The notes under the pieces: model-generated
What the model was told of the DNA's origin: nothing
The model's input: the letters and a program-made list of their open reading frames with translations, nothing else
The model's database searches: none
Position numbers and translations under genes: made by a program
NCBI RefSeq assembly: GCF_036711975.1
Contig: NC_091967.1
Location: 7,440,001-7,504,000 of the forward strand
DNA length: 64,000 bases
Direction of reading: 5' to 3'
Source: Onthophagus taurus
Taxonomy: Eukaryota > Arthropoda > Insecta > Coleoptera > Scarabaeidae
In this document: piece after piece, positions 58,601-64,000 of the stretch
Layout: each line of letters begins with the position of its first letter
Numbering within the stretch: position 1 is the stretch's first letter

Positions 58601-59084
58601 CCTCGTTAATATGAGTGATAATCCAATTTTCAACTAAATGACCTAATTGTTTTAATTTAAAGCTTTGAGTTAAATTATAAGTGAATAAACAATTATATAA
58701 ACTTAATTTTGTACCCAAAAATTCTATACAGTACTCAATGACTTTTGTCATAATAAAATAATCGGCTAATTTTAATAATTCCTCTACATTTGAATATTCA
58801 ATTGATATTTGTCCTGTATACATGAAATTAATGATTGTATCTAAAATATCAACATCCAAACAATTTACTGTTAACTCTTCACGAACGATTTTGTGATGTT
58901 TTAGTATCGAATCGAAATAAGGACTTCCGCAGGCCAAAACGCTCCTATGCGCCTTAATAATTCTATTATTCACATATAATGTTAAATCACAGAAGCGATT
59001 CGACTTTTTCTGTTCAAAGAGCTTTTGAAACATGCTCGAGGCCATTTCTTGGCACACGAAAGTCATTGATTTAGACTCTTCCAT
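55699..59084 (-). CDS. BTB-BACK protein with nine C2H2 zinc fingers
   Basis: Probable transcription factor. Seven coding exons: 59084-58536, 58482-58207, 58156-57919, 57871-57659, 57607-57296, 56613-55889, 55830-55699, giving 814 aa. Residues about 30-125 form a BTB dimerisation domain ([20 protein letters not shown]). About 130-270 look like a BACK domain. A basic linker ([14 protein letters not shown]) follows, then nine C2H2 fingers, the last three in a row ([21 protein letters not shown] is cleanest). The C-terminal tail is His/Asn/Ser/Ala-rich ([18 protein letters not shown]) and low-complexity. Finger 3 is split across an intron. BTB-BACK plus fingers is less usual than BTB plus fingers. 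Family name uncertain. Confidence 0.88.
56668..57235. repeat. Palindrome-rich dispersed repeat, copy 6
   Basis: Starts AAGAGGACTGCTACATCC and ends near 57235 with TAGTCCTTTTAG, whose reverse complement (CTAAAAGGACTA) resembles the start. The family may therefore have short terminal inverted repeats. It carries the GGATTTAGCC hairpin at 57027-57065 and the TTTCTATGGAAATATATG block shared with copy 3. It fills most of a 682-base intron in the zinc-finger gene. Confidence 0.8.
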
Positions 59085-59781
59085 CGTCTTTTTACCTGGT
59101 TCTTAAGACAACATAGTTGTTATAACCTAAAAAATTCTTTATGTTATACAATCAAATTTATATGGTAAATATCGCAGTTTTCAATAATTTACCCATCCTT
59201 TTTCATAAACTATATCATATAATATTGATTTAATAAGATATTTATTTAAAAAATTTGTTGTAATATTTGTATTTTCTGTTTACTTAATAGAATGAAGTTA
59301 GTCACAAACTTAGACATCATGGAACCAGATGTTATCGAAAAGTCATATATTTTAATTTTAATTTAAATAATTTGAATGAAGGGCGGGTTGTTTTCATTAA
59401 GTTATCGCAATAAAGTATAATTTATTAATCTTTTAGATGTGAGGAAATAGTAATTATCATCATTATAAAACAGACAATTCCAAAATCCCTAAAATGGTAA
59501 AAAATCATTAAATTTAGAGTTTATTGTTTAAAAAAATTGAGTTGTTTTAGTTTTATATTAATAATTACGTTTAATTATTTATGTAGCAGGTATTAGGCGA
59601 GTAAAATTAATTGTTTGGAATAAAAATAAAATTTTAAAAAGTTAATCAAAAAATGAAAATACCCTAAACCGGCGCAAAAATCACTTTATGGAAAACTTGT
59701 ACTGATAAATCGTATGTGGGTGCATAAAAATCTAAAATAATTTCGTACGGTTTTAAAATATCGCAAAATTAAAACAACGTG
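59085..59781. promoter_or_regulatory. Divergent promoter region, BTB zinc-finger gene (-) and twinfilin (+)
   Basis: 697 AT-rich bases between the two start codons. No TATA box or other clear element seen. Confidence 0.45.
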
Positions 59782-61157
59782 ATGTCCCATCAAACCGGAA
59801 TTCAAGGTAAAAATCGTATAAACCAATAATTTGATCGCGTAATAATTTCATAAATTACTTTCCTTAAGCTAATGAACAACTAAGAAAGATTTTCGCAAAA
59901 TGCAAAGACGGCAAATTACGGGTATTAAAGATCTCTATCGAAAACGGTAATAAACAATACGTTTTGATTTAAAGCATCCTTTTTGTGTTATTTTTATTTA
60001 TAGAGGTGTTGAAACTATCAGAAGATAAGAAAGTTAAACATGGATGGGAACAAGATTACGAAAAAATGATTGTACCTTTAATTGAGGAAAATCAGCCGTG
60101 TTATATTTTATTTCGTTTGGATTCGAAAAACTCGTCTGGTTATGAATGGCTTTTGTTGAGTTGGTCTCCCGATACTGCTCCGATACGGCAAAAAATGTTG
60201 TATGCTTCAACAAAAGCTACATTAAAACAAGAATTTGGTAGTGCTCAGATCAAAGAAGAAATTCATTGTACTATTATGGTAAATTCAATATTTCAGTTTT
60301 AGGTTATAACAAATAAAAAAATGTGTATTTTTTTATAGAATGAAATAACTTTGGAAGGATATAAATCTTATAAAAATTCAACTTTAGCTCCAGCTCCATT
60401 AACAACTCGAGAAGAAGAACTTCAAGAAATTAAGCGTACAGAAATTAATACAGATATATCCGCTGTGTCTAAACATCAAACTTTAGGGGGTGTACAATTT
60501 CCTATTGCAGAGAGTGCTCAACAAGCTATTAAAGATATGGCACAAGGTTCCTATGATTACTTACAATTTAGAATTGGTAAATTCACAAATTTAATTACAT
60601 TATTTTTTTGTTTAATAAGTTTTGTTGAATTTATTTAAGATGTAGATGAAGAAAAAATACATTTAGTGACTGCAGAAAATTTAAATATAGAAAAATTACC
60701 ATCGAAAGTTCCTGAAGGAAATGCAAGGTATCATTTATTTAAATTTAAACATACTCATGAAGGCGATTATATGGAAAGTATTGGTACGAAGAAGATATAC
60801 AGAAAATTATAAGATAATTAATTATTTTTTTTTTTAGTTTTTATTTATTCAATGCCTGGATACAGCTGTTCAATTAAAGAACGAATGTTATATTCTAGCT
60901 GTAAGGCAACATTTACAGATACAATAAGCAGTTGGGGAGTGGAAATTTCCAAAAAGGTATTTTAAACCTAACTTATAATTAAGATACTTATTAATATTTT
61001 TTAGTTGGAAATTGATTCAGGTTCCGAATTAACCGAAAAATTCATTTATGAGGAAATTCATCCAACCAAAAATCTTCATCGTCCAAAATTTGCTAAACCA
61101 AAAGGCCCCCCTGGTAGAGGTCCCAAACGTATGACAAAAACTCAATCGGAAATTTAA
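59782..61157 (+). CDS. twf: Twinfilin, actin monomer-binding protein
   Basis: Binds ADP-actin monomers and capping protein, and controls filament ends. Seven coding exons (59782-59806, 59869-59946, 60004-60278, 60339-60576, 60640-60783, 60838-60956, 61005-61157) give 343 aa, the same as the fly protein. Exon 1 encodes MSHQTGIQ, the family N-terminus. Two ADF-homology domains lie at about residues 5-140 ([15 protein letters not shown]) and 175-310 ([16 protein letters not shown]). The tail [18 protein letters not shown] carries the capping-protein and phosphoinositide-binding segment. All parts are intact. Confidence 0.96.
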
Positions 61158-61511
61158 ATATGCTCAAAAGGAAGTAAAGAATATGTATAACAATTTACTT
61201 TTTGCCAAGTTATTTTTATTTTGAATCATACATTTAGATAACGGTATCTTAATCATAGCTAATTCAAAAATCGTGATTTGGAGGTATTGCTCATAATTAT
61301 TTTCTACATGGTGACTAGTTATCGTGGATGTAAAAGTATTTATTATCATAATATTAGAAGAAAAAATGTATTGCTATTTTAAATTTTTTTTTGTAGTGTT
61401 TTGTGTAATGCATTTCTTAATTTTTATTTCTTTTCTTGATGAATGAAAAAATATATATTTTATCACCTGACATCTTTGAATGATTTTTATTTTAGATGAA
61501 ATATTTACAAT
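61158..61511. other. Convergent spacer between twinfilin and the TRPV gene
   Basis: 354 AT-rich bases with both 3' UTRs. No gene. Confidence 0.6.
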
Positions 61512-64000
61512 TTACATACTATCGTGTTCATTCTCCCATGCTAAAATCTTATTCATATTTGCAATTCCTCGCGTACTCCAAGGTTCTAACGGATCCGGTG
61601 GCGAATCTGGTTCGTCAGAATAAACTTTATTATTTGCCGATTCACAACTTCTTGGCATTACATCAACTGTTGGGGCAACTCTAATAAAATAAAATCGATT
61701 AAATTAAAATTATTTTATTAATAAATTATCCACCTATTTCCATGGCTAGCAGTTTTCGGTCTCTTTTTTCTTTTGTGCCTTTTCCCGGGTCGTTTTACTT
61801 CATTCCCAACATCTTCAACAAGCGCAACTATTCTATAAATAAAATAAGTTGCAAAAAGAATCATTAATTTTTATTTATTGATTTATTTACAATTTATCGG
61901 CTCCTAAAGCAACATCAATATTATAGGGTCTTAAACTTTCGACGCATTCGCATTGTTTTAAAGATTCTTTAACTTGTTTAATACGTTCTTCAGCGTAATC
62001 TAATTTATCTTCCGATTTTTCTTCTTCATCTTTTACCGCTGCATTCGTAATCGTTTCAGATGAACTCGACTCGGAATTGTGAAATAAAAGACGTTTATCC
62101 GACGATTTTGATTTACTGGAAGAGTTTCGTGTGCTTGCTGATTTAGCACGACGCGTTCTTGAAATCCTACCCAATAAAGGAACCTCTAAAACATATAAAA
62201 AGGTTAATTAAACAATTTTAATTTATTTCTTTTTACCTCCGAATCCTTCACTATCACTCGGCTCTAACGTAGAGTATTTTTGTTTAATCGTAGCTTCAAC
62301 TTTCTTTACAAACGCTTCTGTTCCAGCAAAAATCCCAGCCACATTTTTAACACTAACCGGATTCTTCAATGTTATTTCTTCAACATTGGTGATATTCGCA
62401 GCTTTTGTGGCTAAATCTTCTAATTTTTCCCGTTCACATTTACTTTTCGAACATAAAACAAGTTCTCGTAAGGGATCAATTTCTACATTAACCACATTTT
62501 GATTTGTCTCAATTTCTTTTTCATTCGTTGCGTCATTTATTAAAGGCGTGAACGGATTAAAAATCGAGGTTGCTGAAAGTTCTTTAACTCCGCTTGATAT
62601 AACTGCATTAATTTGATTATTTAAACAAACGTCTCCTTGATTTTGTTTAGGGATTTGTTGATTTAACGGTTTTTGTTGTTGCTCATTAAGCGATTGGGTT
62701 AAATTTAAATCTTGGGTGAATGCCATAACATCTAAAGCTGCTGTTAAAGCCCCACTGAAAGCTCCTGGATGATCGGTTTGGTTTGTATTAACATTTTGAG
62801 CTCTATAAATAACATATATTGATTTATTTATTACACATAATCTTAATTTTAAATAATTTTTTTACCCCTTTTTCTTTATTGGTGTATTTAATGATTCTCG
62901 CCCCCACATCAGACCCCGCATTTCTTCTCCGGTCATATTTCTTTTTTTTAAGGCATTTATCGTAACTTTCCCAACTCTTTTCCAGTTCGCTACAGCACCT
63001 TTACGTTGTTTTGCGCGAGTTTTACTCTTAGATTTGATTACCATTACTCCTCTTTGTTCCGTAGTGGGATCATCGCTTGGCCCCAAAGATATACTATATT
63101 CTTGAAGATATTGTTGAGCATCACTTTGAGGAATTGCCCGTTCTAAAGTTATCACAATTTTTGCCCACTATAAAACAATTGCTTTATTTATAAATTTTAT
63201 GTAAAAATTGCATTACTTGTTTCATCCATTCCTTTTCACTTTGCTCGATAACGTGAGCGTATGTATTTCCCATCATAGCGATTAACATGTTTAATAATAA
63301 AATTGGTACAAAAACCATAAAAAGCCCAAATACAGCTTTACTTAAACCCGGATACGTTGTCAATGATAATTCTTGGTACTAAATTAAATTATTATTATTA
63401 ATTTTTTTAATAATTAAATTGATTTAATTAAATACATCATAATTTCCTAAGGTAATTTGAAACAACGCCATCCACGTCGAAATATAACTGTTATACAAGG
63501 TTCCTTTGACGTTTGGAAATCCTTTGTATAAGAAGTAAAACGATTGCGAAAATCCAAACAAAACAATCGTATAAATAATCCCAAATGTTAACATATCACC
63601 CGTTATCATACTATAAATCATCGTTACGAATGGTCCAGTTAAACGTACAGCACTAAAATAATATATTATTTTCTTTAACGTTTAATTCACTTATTAATTA
63701 AAGAAAATTATTCACCCAGCGAAAAACATTAATAAAAACCAAGATCCAGGTAAAGCAAAACATAAAATAGCCTCTTCTGATTGTCTGTCATTACTTAATC
63801 GACATGGTATACAAGCCAAAATTAAAATATTGGAAATTAAAAAAATTGTTTTTGGTGGTGAATTTGACTACAAAAAAAGAATTAATATCTTTATGTTTTA
63901 TACAACTATATGTCACCTGTTGCTTTAGAAACGCTAAAAACCCTTGATTACGAATTTCATCTCCTTGTTGAAAAATCAAATAACTTAAAACGCATAAAAT
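61512..64000 (-). CDS. iav: TRPV channel, inactive-type, C-terminal part
   Basis: Cation channel of insect hearing and stretch organs, which works with Nanchung in chordotonal cilia. Nine exons are inside the window: 64000-63917 (partial), 63867-63716, 63652-63436, 63378-63217, 63167-62866, 62802-62237, 62185-61891, 61832-61734, 61680-61512. They encode the last 681 aa. Visible are late membrane helices ([20 protein letters not shown]), a pore loop ending FQITLGNYD, helix S6 ([20 protein letters not shown]), then [19 protein letters not shown] and the conserved [21 protein letters not shown] long polar tail of about 390 aa follows, ending [16 protein letters not shown]. The long tail favours Inactive over the shorter Nanchung. 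The 5' part with ankyrin repeats lies beyond the right edge. Confidence 0.85.

Overview
The window is AT-rich nuclear DNA from an insect, most likely a beetle. Genes are split by short GT..AG introns. Three Tweedle cuticle genes (an arthropod family) and an inactive-type TRPV channel gene (a chordotonal-organ channel) point to an insect. The narrowing to Coleoptera is inference from overall gene style and the small Tweedle set; no marker in the window proves it. Exon coordinates were read by hand from splice signals and reading-frame phase, so single-base errors are possible.

Left part (1-32.4 kb): a LINE 3' remnant, then Sec20 (+), a PELP1/Rix1 homologue (+), and a large M13 neprilysin-like gene (-) covering 4640-32427. 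The M13 protein has lost the HExxH motif and the other zinc ligands, so it is probably a non-catalytic relative. Its 22-kb intron holds three Tweedle genes on the same strand, each with its own TATA box and short first exon, plus a small lysine-rich ORF and remains of a Tigger/Jerky-type transposase. A later intron holds a three-exon gene of unknown function on the opposite strand.

Middle (32.4-51.2 kb): gene-poor DNA with a tandem 250-bp duplication, then the complete O-GlcNAc transferase gene (-, seven coding exons, 1047 aa) and a MITE-like element with 80-bp inverted ends.

Right part (51.2-64 kb): compact housekeeping genes. These are awd/NDP kinase (+), ALKBH4 (+), two tandem paralogous micro-genes sharing a CP-LYQGWCF motif (-), NOSIP (+), a BTB-BACK nine-zinc-finger gene (-), twinfilin (+), and the C-terminal two thirds of an inactive-type TRPV channel (-) running off the right edge.

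Two patterns cross the window. One is a palindrome-rich dispersed repeat with at least six copies, built from hairpins around the core GGGTTTAGCC. The other is a 9-mer, ATAACCTCA/TGAGGTTAT, that recurs more than base composition predicts and lies just upstream of several start codons.
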